DNA of 64,000 nucleotides. Source: Gammaproteobacteria bacterium. GTDB taxonomy: Bacteria; Pseudomonadota; Gammaproteobacteria; JAIEPX01. Both the position numbers and the translations under genes were made by a program. The stretch's first letter is position 1; every line of letters begins with the position of its first letter. Under the pieces are notes generated by a model that did no database searches, was not told the DNA's origin, and saw only the letters and a list, made by a program, of their open reading frames with translations. Shown here one piece after another: positions 17,412-25,859 of this stretch. The stretch lies in assembly GCA_019748175.1 (NCBI GenBank), contig JAIEPX010000008.1:310001-374000 (forward strand). The letters run 5' to 3'.

Positions 17412-18160
17412 GCTAGTTTCTGCAGTGATGACTTAACCTCTAGAAAATTTTTATTTCCATTTGCATCTATACTCAAAGCGCTGCCAGTTTCGTGCCAGGC
17501 ATTTAAAACATAACGTGTAAATATCTTATTATTTTCATTCGTGACATCCGTTTTTTGACGATGCGTATGGCCGTGAATCATGATTCTAGTGTTGTGATTT
17601 TTAAATGCGAGAGAAACACTTTCTTTGATAACATCCATTGCTGTGGGATTTAATTTTTTCGTGTGTTTTTTGCTGAATTTACGAAGTAGTCCACCCATTT
17701 TTTTTCTAAAAGACAGTGGCAAAACGGTTGTTGCGAATCGATTAAAAAGTGGATTTTGTACGATGCTTCTGTAAATTTGATGAAGTCGATCTTGCGTGCA
17801 CAGAGTATCTCCGTGGAGTAACAAAATGGCTTCGTTGTAGAGTTGAATGACTGTAGGATCTTTCAGAACAGTGCAGCCTGTTTCTTGTGCAAAACGTGGC
17901 CCTAATAGAAAATCTCGATTTCCCGGTAAAATTTTGACGGGTGTTCCATTTGAAACGCAGGTTTTAATCAGAGTTTTGATCTTTTGAGCAAACGGAGTGT
18001 TCTCATCGTCGCCAGGCCAGACTTCGAACAAATCGCCCAATATATACAGGGTTTCCGCTTGAGGTGCGTACTGGTTTAGAAATTGCTCAAACAGCGTTAC
18101 AATGTGCGGCTCTGTCTCCTGCAAGTGCAGGTCAGAGATAAATAGTGTTTGTGGCTTCAT
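17408..18160 (-). CDS. lpxH: UDP-2,3-diacylglucosamine diphosphatase
   Basis: 250 residues. Calcineurin-like metallophosphoesterase motifs appear in order: FISDLHL, GDLFEVW, GNRDFLLG, HGDTLC and HGHTHR. This set and the length fit LpxH, which makes lipid X from UDP-diacylglucosamine in lipid A synthesis at the cytoplasmic face of the inner membrane. The presence of LpxH shows an outer membrane with lipid A. The ATG at 18160 has no strong ribosome binding site. It is convergent with recO, overlapping it by four bases. Confidence 0.94.
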   Translation of the reverse strand: MKPQTLFISDLHLQETEPHIVTLFEQFLNQYAPQAETLYILGDLFEVWPGDDENTPFAQKIKTLIKTCVSNGTPVKILPGNRDFLLGPRFAQETGCTVLKDPTVIQLYNEAILLLHGDTLCTQDRLHQIYRSIVQNPLFNRFATTVLPLSFRKKMGGLLRKFSKKHTKKLNPTAMDVIKESVSLAFKNHNTRIMIHGHTHRQKTDVTNENNKIFTRYVLNAWHETGSALSIDANGNKNFLEVKSSLQKLA

Positions 18161-18343
18161 ATTGCTACAGACTGAGTTAATAAAAAGGTTATTCTACGGG
18201 GTTTATGGCCACTGGGGAAGTGGGAACTCAAAAGAGCTCATAGTTATATTGAATTTTGCCTTCTTCAATAATTAATAAAACGTTAAGGCCTTTATGATAT
18301 TATCCCATGATGGTATTAATCCCCTACGACTGGAGCCGATCGC

Positions 18344-18929
18344 GTGTTAAAACATGAATTCAAAGTAGATAAGACTTATCTAGTAGACTGTTGTCGAAAC
18401 GACGTAGAGGTTGAACCTTTTGTGGCGATTGACGACGATATCGATGACGCAGTGATAGGGCTGATGAAGCAGATCATATACTCCAAGACAGGGCTTCTCC
18501 CGGAAAGCGAAATTGCTGACATTGAGAAAGAATTAGGTACTGAGAATTCACCTGAACATCTCTTATATCATTATGTAGAAAAGGAAATTGATGAGCTGAG
18601 CGAACGGATCCAAAGTACCTATGAGAGTAATATCAAACCTACTTTAGATATACCAACGCTAGATCCAACTCAACTCAGGAATATAATTAAAATGAATTTG
18701 GTTATATACCACCGACCTTAGAACACCTTGAAGATGAAACAACAAGTATAGAGCGTCTTAAAAATCCTTCAATTAACGCTAAAATTCATGTGCGGGATAC
18801 GTATAACGAAACACCGCTTATTGCAGCAATGAACAACAGAAACAACATTTCTTCGATAAAGTAGAAGATTATGAATACGAACAGAATTTCGCAACTTCAC
18901 CTGGCAATCCTCTAAGAGTGATTCTGTAA
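18344..18929 (+). pseudogene. Frameshifted ankyrin-like gene remnant
   Basis: An intact frame of 125 codons starts at GTG 18344 (GGAG 8 bases upstream) and stops at 18721. Just before that stop the reading shifts: a second frame gives TLEHLEDETTSIERLKNPSI then NETPLIAAMNNRN, an ankyrin-like repeat, ending at 18864. A third frame continues as HFFDKVEDYEYEQNFATSPG to a stop at 18927-18929. Three consecutive frames with coding character indicate two frameshifts, so this is probably a decayed ankyrin-repeat protein gene. Sequencing error is the alternative. The N-terminal part is acidic and unrecognised. Confidence 0.6.
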
Positions 18930-18957
18930 GGCTTCGGCGTCGCGTCTGATTCTGCCC

Positions 18958-20232
18958 CTACCAGCCAAAGAATTTCCAGAAAGGAATGATTTTTGTTTTA
19001 TCTGTTAAAATTTCCTCTTGGTTAAATGTTATGATATATCCGGAATGAGAGGAAAGTTTATCCATCGCAGTAGTGAGACCTTGTGTTTCTCGTTGACGAT
19101 TTTTTGTAGTAACTTCGTAACAAACTTGAACTGCGATGATTTCGAGTTTGTCTTTGACAATAAAATCACACTCGTTTTGGTCGTTATTGAAATATATATT
19201 ATCGCCGTATTTCTTGGTGAGCTCGCTGAAAACAAGATTTTCTAGTAACTTACCTTCGTTGGATAATATTTGAAACGCGACTGCAGTAAATAATCCATTA
19301 TCGATAATATAGCTTTTTTTCTTGGCTTTGGATTGTGATTGTAGAGACCAATTAAAATTAGTAAGCTCAAACCACGTAAAGCTGTTCGTTAGGACGTGGA
19401 TGAATTCTTTGAGTGTTACATCGCTTGATTGCAAAGCATCTGCTAGATTTCTGTATGAAAAAAGGCTACCGATGTTGGAGATGAGATAATGCGCCAATTG
19501 TAGAAAAGTTTTAGTGTCCCGCAGCTCTGAAGGTAAGATGCAATCTTTATATAATATACCGTTGTAATAGTTAATTAGTAACTCACGTTTGATCGTGGCA
19601 TCTTTTTCGGATACCACTCGTGGAAATCCACCAAAATGCAGCATTTCCTCGAGGATATTCAGTGTCTTACCTTTTTCTGTGATCATGCTGATGCGATCAG
19701 TTATACCACGTGCCAAGAGAATTTCTTGAAAGTTCATCGGGTAAACTCGCTGCTCAATATATCTACCTGTTAGCAAGCTCGCATAATCACTATTTAGTAA
19801 TGATGAGTTTGACCCAGTGACAAATATTTTTTTAAACCGTTGACTATCATTAGTGCTTTTTGCAAATTGTTCCCATTTTTCGACATTTTGAATCTCATCT
19901 AAAAATAGATATTTGATTTTTTCACCGACCAACGTTTCTGCGACCTCAATTAATTCATAGATTTTCGCAGAATTTGTTAAATAATTTTGAAAACTAGGAT
20001 CATCAAAATTCAGATACAGGATTGATTTTGGCTCGGTCACTGATAATAAATGATTGATCAGAAATTTAAAATGAGTTGTTTTGCCGCAGCGGCGAACCCC
20101 TGTCAGTACCATAATTTCTGGAATGGGTAAAAACTTCAGCAGACTTGGAAAGAGCTGCCGTTCCATGAGGTTCATATGGGGCTGCCCTGACCAGTGTGGA
20201 TTTTGATCAATTAATATCTCATTAAGCTTCAT
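18958..20232 (-). CDS. AAA+ ATPase with DUF4143 domain
   Basis: 424 residues. An N-terminal AAA_14-type ATPase has Walker A VLTGVRRCGKTT (about residues 42-53) and Walker B YLFLDEIQNVEKW, followed by VTGSNSSLL. The C-terminal half is a DUF4143 region ending in a restriction-nuclease-like segment (ENLVFSELTKK, then NECDFIVK). This family is widespread, often horizontally carried and of unknown role. It stands alone in an AT-rich accessory patch beside a broken ankyrin-like gene. Upstream are repeated TTGCAA motifs that could be an operator. The family is confident; the function is unknown. Confidence 0.85.
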   Translation of the reverse strand: MKLNEILIDQNPHWSGQPHMNLMERQLFPSLLKFLPIPEIMVLTGVRRCGKTTHFKFLINHLLSVTEPKSILYLNFDDPSFQNYLTNSAKIYELIEVAETLVGEKIKYLFLDEIQNVEKWEQFAKSTNDSQRFKKIFVTGSNSSLLNSDYASLLTGRYIEQRVYPMNFQEILLARGITDRISMITEKGKTLNILEEMLHFGGFPRVVSEKDATIKRELLINYYNGILYKDCILPSELRDTKTFLQLAHYLISNIGSLFSYRNLADALQSSDVTLKEFIHVLTNSFTWFELTNFNWSLQSQSKAKKKSYIIDNGLFTAVAFQILSNEGKLLENLVFSELTKKYGDNIYFNNDQNECDFIVKDKLEIIAVQVCYEVTTKNRQRETQGLTTAMDKLSSHSGYIITFNQEEILTDKTKIIPFWKFFGW

Positions 20233-20238
20233 TCAAAG

Positions 20239-20314
20239 TATACCTTGCAAAATTGTTGATTAATGCTAAGTATAATATGCAATTTTGCAGTAAAATGCAA
20301 GTCATACTTTGCAA
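20239..20314. promoter_or_regulatory. Possible operator: repeated TTGCAA motifs upstream of the AAA+ gene
   Basis: TATACCTTGCAA (20239-20250) and CATACTTTGCAA (20303-20314) are near-identical direct copies 64 bases apart, with ATTTTGCAG and ATGCAA between them. They lie right before the AAA+/DUF4143 start and within a very AT-rich segment, so they may bind a regulator. From here to 20530 nothing else is recognisable. Confidence 0.3.
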
Positions 20315-20530
20315 GCTAGCATTACGCGCCAATATTATATAAAAATATAGTAATAGTAAATTATACTTAATTCGAAATTAGCAATTAATGTAACAGCTCA
20401 AGACGCGACATCTGTTCTGCCCTTTTAACATGTGGGCTTATGCAGACTGCGAGACTGATTTTTCAATGTTAGACCTGGTCCCATTCTTCAAGAAATGCTG
20501 AAGAGATTATAGAGAACTTTCAAAAAATCT

Positions 20531-21028
20531 CTATTTAGGGTAACAGATACCAACATATAAACATTGATATATAGCTATAAAAAAACCGATTATCAACAAA
20601 ACAAAAGCAAGCGAGAGAGATATTAATTTAAGCCAAAAAGGTAAATCAATGGGGTCATGAAAATATAGATCATCCTCATAATCCTCCTCAGTATTATGGT
20701 TTCGATCTCTGTTTTTTTCAAATCTCTTAGCTTGTCTTTCACAGTTCTTGTATCCATTGTAATATTGAACGGCATCTAAAGCAAAGAAAAGAAGTAGTGA
20801 AAAAAATCCGAAAATAACAATAAAAATTTGTATTTGAAAATAACTCCACAAAAACCAATAGACAGATCCCACTGCAAAAGCCATCTTTCTACATATTTCA
20901 GATAATATTCGAGTATAGTCTGCAGATTCAGAATATTTTTCATTTATTATTTTATCAATTTTCTCAGGAAAAATCATATCATAGCCTGAATCGTAATTCT
21001 CCTTTTTTTCAATTCTAAATTTAAACAT
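20531..21028 (-). CDS. Small membrane protein of unknown function
   Basis: 165 residues. About residues 52-85 (FAVGSVYWFLWSYFQ and IVIFGFFSLLLFFALDAVQ) form one or two transmembrane helices, and residues about 133-160 (LISLSLAFVLLIIGFFIAIY) another. The loop between them is highly charged, with Arg/Lys then a Glu/Asp run. AAAGGGG lies 6-12 bases before the ATG at 21028. No family is recognised. The very low GC and isolated position suggest an accessory gene. Confidence 0.5.
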   Translation of the reverse strand: MFKFRIEKKENYDSGYDMIFPEKIDKIINEKYSESADYTRILSEICRKMAFAVGSVYWFLWSYFQIQIFIVIFGFFSLLLFFALDAVQYYNGYKNCERQAKRFEKNRDRNHNTEEDYEDDLYFHDPIDLPFWLKLISLSLAFVLLIIGFFIAIYQCLYVGICYPK

Positions 21029-21240
21029 TTTTTGACCCCTTTAAAAATAACCCAGAAATTAATTCATCCTTTCATATTCATATATAGTACATATTAATAA
21101 TTTAGGCAAACTTCAATATTTTATTGAAAACACAAGTTGTATTATTCAGAAACAGAATTGTTCCATTTAAAATTTAGAATTTTTATATGAGTTTATCAAA
21201 CAAGCGGGTCGCCTATTGAATCTTCACAGTCAAGCTAGTC

Positions 21241-21411
21241 TAATATTGTTTCTTCAGCAATCATAATATTGAGTAGTTACACATCTGATTACTTAGTTAG
21301 TGCAGAAGATGTAATCATCTGTAACCGCTAATAATATATTAAAACACAGGTTTGATATAACAAATTTAATACTGAAATTGCAAAACCTATAACAATTCAA
21401 GAGTTGACGCT
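21241..21411. repeat. Degenerate direct repeat, left copy
   Basis: Imperfectly repeated at 21940-22101. Shared segments in the same order include GAGTAGxxxACATCTGAT, GAAGATGxAA and, best preserved, TTGCAAAACCTATAA followed by TTCAAGAG or CTCAAGAC and a GACGC. The two copies flank the DUF3892 gene. The rest of the surrounding gap (21029-21240) shows nothing recognisable. Confidence 0.5.
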
Positions 21412-21434
21412 ATGTTTTATTCTTCAAGCATCAT

Positions 21435-21725
21435 TTATGGGCATTCCGGTAAAGACGACAGATTATCTGTTAAATGCCCATCTTTGTTAGTTTTTAAGTA
21501 CATAATTCCATTATTTGTAGCGACTTCAACTTTAGCAATAGTAGAATTAACCTCTACAAAATATGAGTAATATCCATGGAGGATGTTATTTATTGCTTCC
21601 TGAGTTGTATGTCTCCATATCAGGCCATTAGAAACACCACCAATATGTGATATGGGTCCTTTACGGATACCTAGTAAACTAGGTTTATCTCTTTTTATAC
21701 ATGTAACCTGGAATGCAGTAGCCAT
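21435..21725 (-). CDS. DUF3892 domain protein
   Basis: 96 residues. The pattern is that of DUF3892: an opening VTCIKRD, then GPISHIGGV, a central segment predicting the strand YYSYFVEVNSTIAKVEVATN, and an ending that includes YLKTNKDGHLTDNLSSLPEC. This small family of unknown function is scattered in bacteria and often lies in variable regions. The start ATG has GGAGG 8 bases upstream, so it is well translated. It is flanked by degenerate direct repeats, suggesting insertion or duplication. The family call is good; the function is unknown. Confidence 0.8.
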   Translation of the reverse strand: MATAFQVTCIKRDKPSLLGIRKGPISHIGGVSNGLIWRHTTQEAINNILHGYYSYFVEVNSTIAKVEVATNNGIMYLKTNKDGHLTDNLSSLPECP

Positions 21726-21939
21726 TGAAATGACCTCCTTTGTTTACTACAGAAATATGAGCTTCGGTTACTCAAAAGATATTAGTAACAATGTCATTAT
21801 AGCGTATAAAAAACGGAAAGATGTTATAAGAAGAGGACAGATCTATAATCAATACTCGATCTGTTAACTGCTAAATATATCGAAGCACTGATATTAGATC
21901 TAATACTTTCTCTCTTCTAAAAAGCTAACAACTCTTGTG

Positions 21940-22101
21940 ATTTGAGAGCATCAATCATATTTAATGAGTAGCGATACATCTGATAACTACTTACTGAAGA
22001 AGATGCAAAAAATGTATAAACATTAATGCTAAATGAATATACTGGCAAGATAGAATAAAATTAATAGCGAATTTGCAAAACCTATAATAACTCAAGACGC
22101 G
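21940..22101. repeat. Degenerate direct repeat, right copy
   Basis: Imperfect second copy of 21241-21411, in the same orientation; TTTGCAAAACCTATAATAACT at its end is the clearest match. The CAAGACGCGAC motif also occurs alone at 20399-20409, near the AAA+ gene. The remaining gap from 21726 to 21939 holds nothing recognisable. Confidence 0.5.
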
Positions 22102-22109
22102 ACGCCTGG

Positions 22110-23045
22110 TTAGTGCTGGTTAGTGGCAATTGGAATTGCAAAATCATCGACTAGATATTGCCAGAACGCATTGAACAAATGCTGCTGCAAATTATGGGGT
22201 TCTGTGGTTGGGAACCAGGGGCCATGGTTAATTTCTAAGAGCCAGAGTTGCAGGGTGTTGTCGAGAAGGAAATCAAAGCCGAGAATGTCGAAGGCTTTAT
22301 GTTGGGCGGGTGCGAAATATTCTGGGGTTGATTGGGCAAAGGCTCGCATGGTTTGGTCTACAATCGATTTAATTTGTGGCATTAGCATATGAAATTCGGG
22401 GACGATACTGGTGGGCATTTGGATGACGTTGGGTAGTGGTTCTGTCAGATGTTCGTTGGTGAGATGCGCACTTAAATCACTGAAATTTTTTTTACCAGGG
22501 TATTTTTGTCGGCCTATATTATAGTAGCCGTGCTCATACAGTTGGTAGCCTGCATAGTTTGTTAGGATCACGTAGAGTCGAAGTGTATATTTGTGGCCAT
22601 CGAGTAAATTTGGGTTGTCAATATATTGCTGAATGACAAAATCGCCACCTAAGCGTTGCTGTGTTTGGTAATGCAGAACAATATCATCTATGTGTGCGAA
22701 TAATTTAATACCTTGACCGTTGTTGAGAGTTGCGGGCTTGTAAATCCAGGTGTAATCGCTGTTAGCATATTTTTTCTGTAACAGTGTAAGCACTTGTGCA
22801 AAATTACTATCGTTGATGGCATAGGTTGGTGGCGCGAAAAAACAATTTGCTTTGTGTAATAAATTGGCAAGTAAGTTTTTATATTCTAGTTTCTGTAATG
22901 CGATATCATTTGCGCCAATATTTAGATCAGAAAAATTGGCGTTTTCTCCTTCTTTTACTTCCGTGAAGCTCTTTAATAATAGGTTTTTTCGAATGTTAAA
23001 GCGAGTTGGGTCTTGAATTGTGAAGTGGAATGTTTGCTGTTTCAT
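22110..23045 (-). CDS. Tubulin-tyrosine-ligase-like ATP-grasp protein
   Basis: 311 residues. TTL-family elements are seen in order: WIYKPATLNNGQGIKLF (the KPA-x-GxGI nucleotide loop), FVIQQYIDNPNLLDGHKYTL (the YI-x-P-L-x-G-K segment), LRLYVILTN, AHLTNEHL and LLEINHGPWF (the LLEVN-x-P metal site). In eukaryotes these enzymes ligate amino acids to proteins such as tubulin. Bacterial members have unknown substrates and could modify a host or a bacterial protein. There is no signal peptide. It is followed upstream by a GNAT gene on the same strand, 69 bases away. The fold is confident; the substrate is unknown. Confidence 0.8.
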   Translation of the reverse strand: MKQQTFHFTIQDPTRFNIRKNLLLKSFTEVKEGENANFSDLNIGANDIALQKLEYKNLLANLLHKANCFFAPPTYAINDSNFAQVLTLLQKKYANSDYTWIYKPATLNNGQGIKLFAHIDDIVLHYQTQQRLGGDFVIQQYIDNPNLLDGHKYTLRLYVILTNYAGYQLYEHGYYNIGRQKYPGKKNFSDLSAHLTNEHLTEPLPNVIQMPTSIVPEFHMLMPQIKSIVDQTMRAFAQSTPEYFAPAQHKAFDILGFDFLLDNTLQLWLLEINHGPWFPTTEPHNLQQHLFNAFWQYLVDDFAIPIATNQH

Positions 23046-23110
23046 AGCAATAGTGTTAGATCTAAGGTCAATACTCGGAGGAGTGAGGGATGTGTTAATC
23101 TTAGATCTGA
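23046..23110. repeat. Imperfect inverted repeat between the GNAT and TTL-like genes
   Basis: GTGTTAGATCTAAGGTCAATA at the left is partly complementary to GTTAATCTTAGATCTGACAC at the right. The core CTTAGATCT also occurs in the inverted repeat at 29477-29545, so this may be a worn member of the same family. It could attenuate transcription between the two genes. Confidence 0.45.
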
Positions 23111-23114
23111 CACC

Positions 23115-23996
23115 TTACACTCGCGACGCCGTTGTGTAACGCCAAAAATCATGAGTCGCAGAAATTTCAAAACCACACTTTGAGTAGAGTTGAATTGCGT
23201 TAGGATTGGAGCCTTCAACATCAAGATAAATTCCTCTGAAGCCCATTTTTTTCATTTTAATTAAACACGCTTGAACCATAGATGTTGCATATTTTTTGCG
23301 GCGATGCTCTGGTGGCACACAGAGGTCGTGAATATAGCCTCTTCCATCATCATCAAAACGAACGTGTACTTTTCCGATATTTTCACCGTTGTGAGTTGCC
23401 ATCCATACCGTGCGATCTTTTTCTTTCATACCACTTAAAAAGCGATAAACCATTTTATTGAAGTCAGTGTCAAAACCGGCTGCGTCGATGCGTGCTAATT
23501 CCATGGCATCATCTTTAGTGACATCACGAAGTTCAACTAGAGGTAAATCAGGAATTTCTACGAAACGTTCTGATGTCATTTCAAGTTCGGCATGTGCAAA
23601 AGTAGCATTGTAATGTTTACAAATTGTTTCTGCAGGTTCAGATCCGTGTTGAACCAACAACAAGGCATCTTGAATGCCACGTCGACGTAATTCATCGACT
23701 GCTTCTTCAAATAAACGTTTAAAAATTCCTTGATGACGATTTTTGGGATGAACACAAGCGCTGACTTCGGCTTCGTTTTCTTTAAAGCAAAAAATAGCGA
23801 GGTATCCGACTAGATTACCGTTTAGATAATAAAAGAAATCATCGAATTCTGGGATGCGACGATCTTTAAGTATGTTGTAGTAAAATTTTGTTTCAAAACC
23901 GTCGGCTTTCTTACAGATATCAACAAGTTTGCGGATTTCTCGCAACTCGGTTTTCCCAAGCTTGCTTACTTTGGTCAGTTGTTTCAATGCGCTCAT
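23115..23996 (-). CDS. Double-GNAT N-acetyltransferase
   Basis: 293 residues with two acetyltransferase domains. The first (about 1-150) has ACVHPKNRHQGIFKRLFEEA, an acetyl-CoA-binding Q/R-x-x-G-x-A-like loop; the second (about 155-293) has LCVPPEHRRKKYATSMVQAC and ends in NPNAIQLYSKCGFEI. The arrangement is like mycothiol synthase and other tandem GNATs, but these bacteria do not make mycothiol, so the substrate is unknown. ATG 23996 is preferred over GTG 24002 because AAGAAG precedes it at a usable distance. It may be cotranscribed with the TTL-like gene downstream. Confidence 0.85.
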   Translation of the reverse strand: MSALKQLTKVSKLGKTELREIRKLVDICKKADGFETKFYYNILKDRRIPEFDDFFYYLNGNLVGYLAIFCFKENEAEVSACVHPKNRHQGIFKRLFEEAVDELRRRGIQDALLLVQHGSEPAETICKHYNATFAHAELEMTSERFVEIPDLPLVELRDVTKDDAMELARIDAAGFDTDFNKMVYRFLSGMKEKDRTVWMATHNGENIGKVHVRFDDDGRGYIHDLCVPPEHRRKKYATSMVQACLIKMKKMGFRGIYLDVEGSNPNAIQLYSKCGFEISATHDFWRYTTASRV

Positions 23997-24202
23997 ATTC
24001 ACTTCTTAAAGTCGTTTGTCTCAGTTATAAAAATAGCAATGTTTGGGGTGTTTTGCAATGCAGACGGGTTCTCGTTGGTAGGGGTGCGTGAAAGGAAAAT
24101 ATTCTAACACCTTGAGTTCAAATGATTTTCCTTAGCCACGAGCCGGTGTTAAACTGGCGAATCTTTGATATTGGACTGGCTGGGATAAAAAAGGAGTTTT
24201 AT

Positions 24203-25717
24203 ATGGCAGTTTTGCAGGAATTGGGTATTAAGCCCATCAATTCGGGTACATCGACCGGCTCGCGGTGGTGGTCAGAAACGGAAGCAGGTAACAGGCTAGA
24301 GTCAATCAATCCTGCTAACGAAGAGGTGATTGCTGCGGTCAATTCTGCGAGTGCTCAGGATTATGAGCATGTAATGTCAAGTGCAACGGCCGCTTTTGAG
24401 CAGTGGCGAAGTGTTCCGGCTCCAGAACGCGGTGAAATAATACGAGCTATAGCAGATTTATTACGAGAAAATAAAGATTATCTAGGAACCTTGGTCTCTC
24501 TTGAGACCGGAAAAATCAAAGTTGAAGGTGATGGTGAAGTCCAAGAAATGATTGATATGGCGGATTTCGCCGTGGGGCAATCACGTATGTTGTACGGAAA
24601 AACAATTCCTTCCGAACGTCCAAAACATCGTTTGATGGAACAATGGCATCCTTTGGGTCCTGTGGGCATAATCACCGCATTTAATTTCCCAGTCGCAGTG
24701 TGGGCTTGGAACGCATTTTTAGCAGCAGTGTGTGGAAATACCGTTGTTTGGAAACCCTCCCCTAAAACGCCGTTGTGCGCAATTGCTGTTCAACACTTGT
24801 GTAACCATGTGATGGAGAAAAAAGGGTTTCAAGGTGTGTTTAATTTATTCATCACGGATAATTTAGATTTAAGCGAACAAATGGTTCGTGATCGACGTTT
24901 GCCGTTAATTTCATTTACTGGTTCGAGTGCTGTAGGGCGTAAAGTGAGCGTATGGGTTGCAGAAAGATTAGGAAGAAGTCTGCTAGAATTAAGCGGGAAT
25001 AATGCGGTGATTGTTGATGAAACTGCTGACTTGAAAAAAGCGATACCGTCTATTGTTTTTGGTGCAGTGGGTACTGCAGGTCAACGATGCACAACGACTC
25101 GTCGCGTTTTTGTTCATCAGAGTCGTTATCATGAATTACTTCAAGGATTATTGTCAGCATATTCGCAAATTAAAATCGGTGATCCTTTGCAAGAAAATAC
25201 TTTATTGGGACCCGTTATTGATGCAGCCGCGCGTGATCGTTATAGTACGACTTTGCGAGAAGTTGCGGTCTTGGGTGGAGAGATTTTGTGCGGAGGTAAT
25301 GTCATCAATCGACCGGGATTTTTTGTTGAACCCACTATCATCAAAGCACATCACGATTGGGCGGTTGTGCATCGAGAAACATTTTCGCCAATTTTATATC
25401 TAATGACGTATCAGGATTTTAACGAAGCGATTAGATGGCATAATGAAGTTAGTCACGGCTTGTCCTCAGCATTATTCACAGAATCCATTATGCGTGCGGA
25501 GCAATTTTTGTCGGCTGTTGGCAGTGATTGTGGTATTGCGAATATCAACGTGGGAACGTCGGGTGCAGAAATTGGCGGCGCTTTTGGTGGAGAAAAAGAC
25601 ACCGGCGGTGGTCGAGAAGCCGGCTCCGACAGTTGGAAAGCCTATATGAGGCGCCAGACCAACACAATTAATGGGGGGCAGGAGTTGCCATTGGCACAGG
25701 GCATAATGTTTACCTAG
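24203..25717 (+). CDS. ALDH7-type aldehyde dehydrogenase (antiquitin/AmaB-like)
   Basis: 504 residues. ALDH landmarks: FNFPVAVWAWNAFLA, the Rossmann loop FTGSSAVGRKV, the general base Glu in LLELSGNN, and the catalytic Cys in GTAGQRCTTTRR. The LELSGNNA and QRCTTTRR forms are typical of family 7, which oxidises alpha-aminoadipic semialdehyde/piperideine-6-carboxylate in lysine degradation. ATG 24203 with AAGGAG 6 bases upstream is the start; an upstream in-frame start at 24122 lacks support. No other lysine-catabolism gene is adjacent, so the physiological substrate is an inference from family. Confidence 0.93.
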   Translation: MAVLQELGIKPINSGTSTGSRWWSETEAGNRLESINPANEEVIAAVNSASAQDYEHVMSSATAAFEQWRSVPAPERGEIIRAIADLLRENKDYLGTLVSLETGKIKVEGDGEVQEMIDMADFAVGQSRMLYGKTIPSERPKHRLMEQWHPLGPVGIITAFNFPVAVWAWNAFLAAVCGNTVVWKPSPKTPLCAIAVQHLCNHVMEKKGFQGVFNLFITDNLDLSEQMVRDRRLPLISFTGSSAVGRKVSVWVAERLGRSLLELSGNNAVIVDETADLKKAIPSIVFGAVGTAGQRCTTTRRVFVHQSRYHELLQGLLSAYSQIKIGDPLQENTLLGPVIDAAARDRYSTTLREVAVLGGEILCGGNVINRPGFFVEPTIIKAHHDWAVVHRETFSPILYLMTYQDFNEAIRWHNEVSHGLSSALFTESIMRAEQFLSAVGSDCGIANINVGTSGAEIGGAFGGEKDTGGGREAGSDSWKAYMRRQTNTINGGQELPLAQGIMFT

Positions 25718-25859
25718 GGCACTACTGTATAGACTATGATCTCAAAACTGTTATCATTGGATCTACGCATACCTAAGGCTGATGAGAAGGTTAATTAGCA
25801 AAAACCTAAAATTTTTTAAGCTGAATAGAGTGTCGATATTTATTCTAAATAGGTGCATT

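Noticed and set aside
25053..25403. 116-codon frame within the aldehyde dehydrogenase gene
   Set aside because: Shadow of the ALDH7 coding sequence.
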